In this document: one piece after another, positions 63,893 through 64,000 of the stretch
How positions within the stretch are numbered: the first letter of the stretch is position 1
Layout of the letters: each line of letters opens with the position of its first letter
NCBI GenBank assembly: GCA_951640165.1
Contig: OX621240.1
Span: 4,848,713-4,912,712, forward strand
Source: Pseudoips prasinana
Lineage: Eukaryota; Arthropoda; Insecta; Lepidoptera; Nolidae
DNA: 64,000 bases
Direction: 5' to 3'
Position numbers and translations under genes: made by a program
Notes under the pieces: model-generated
What the model was told of the DNA's origin: nothing
What the model saw: the letters and a program-made list of their open reading frames with translations, nothing else
Databases searched by the model: none

Positions 63893-64000
63893 TAAATAAA
63901 TAACACATATTTAAAAGTATTTTCTAGTTGTACTTCTTTACACATGCTTGACTTGGGGAGTAAGTTAAGGAAAGGAAGTTAAGACTATAATAATAATATC

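Overview
The window looks like moth or butterfly (Lepidoptera) DNA. It is AT-rich, almost free of protein-coding sequence, and packed with layered transposable elements of types common in that order: RTE LINE ends with (ATG)n/(CAT)n tails, tRNA-headed SINEs ending in (ATT)n, short Helitrons with TC...CTAG ends between A and T, TA-flanked MITEs, and the 'CCGGCCAAGTGCGAGTC...GGTTCCGTAC' repeat. I cannot name the species.

Only one host-gene exon is convincing: a minus-strand exon at 9328-9450. It encodes the first 37 residues plus two bases of a G-protein gamma subunit of the Gγ30A (Gγe) type, with a clean splice donor, acceptor and branch point. The rest of the gene is not visible; its second coding exon should lie beyond the left edge. 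Upstream 5' UTR exons and the promoter would lie to the right. The GC-rich single-copy-looking block at 57.3-57.7 kb is a candidate promoter, but that is inference. If so, most of the window is the 5' intron of this gene.

Layout. 0-9.3 kb: LINE, SINE and MITE relics, including a Helitron nested in a MITE. 9.3-10.7 kb: the exon and repeat-poor flanks. 10.7-18.8 kb: SINEs and three LINE relics, among them a CR1-like LINE with the longest open frame (335 codons). 18.8-35 kb: many SINEs, four copies of one 130-170 bp MITE, a GC-rich foldback, and a poly(A)-tailed SINE with clean target duplications. 35-43 kb: a dense SINE cluster, with SINEs inserted inside SINEs, plus an intact SINE whose head resembles 5S rRNA. 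43.9-45.5 kb: a 1.6 kb non-autonomous hAT element. 45.6-50.2 kb: several perfect hairpins and inverted SINE pairs. 50.4-53.1 kb: a decayed R1-clade LINE. 53.7-54.9 kb: a direct duplication of about 445 bp. 56.5-60 kb: hairpins, the GC-rich block and a foldback full of TATCGATA. 60-64 kb: more SINE, LINE and Helitron remnants.

The most interesting items are the 5S-rRNA-headed SINE family (about six loci), the TATCGATA-rich foldback, the hAT element, an unclassified ~100 bp mobile repeat, and the density of near-perfect short-loop hairpins. SINE families are labelled A to G here for cross-reference; these are not published names.
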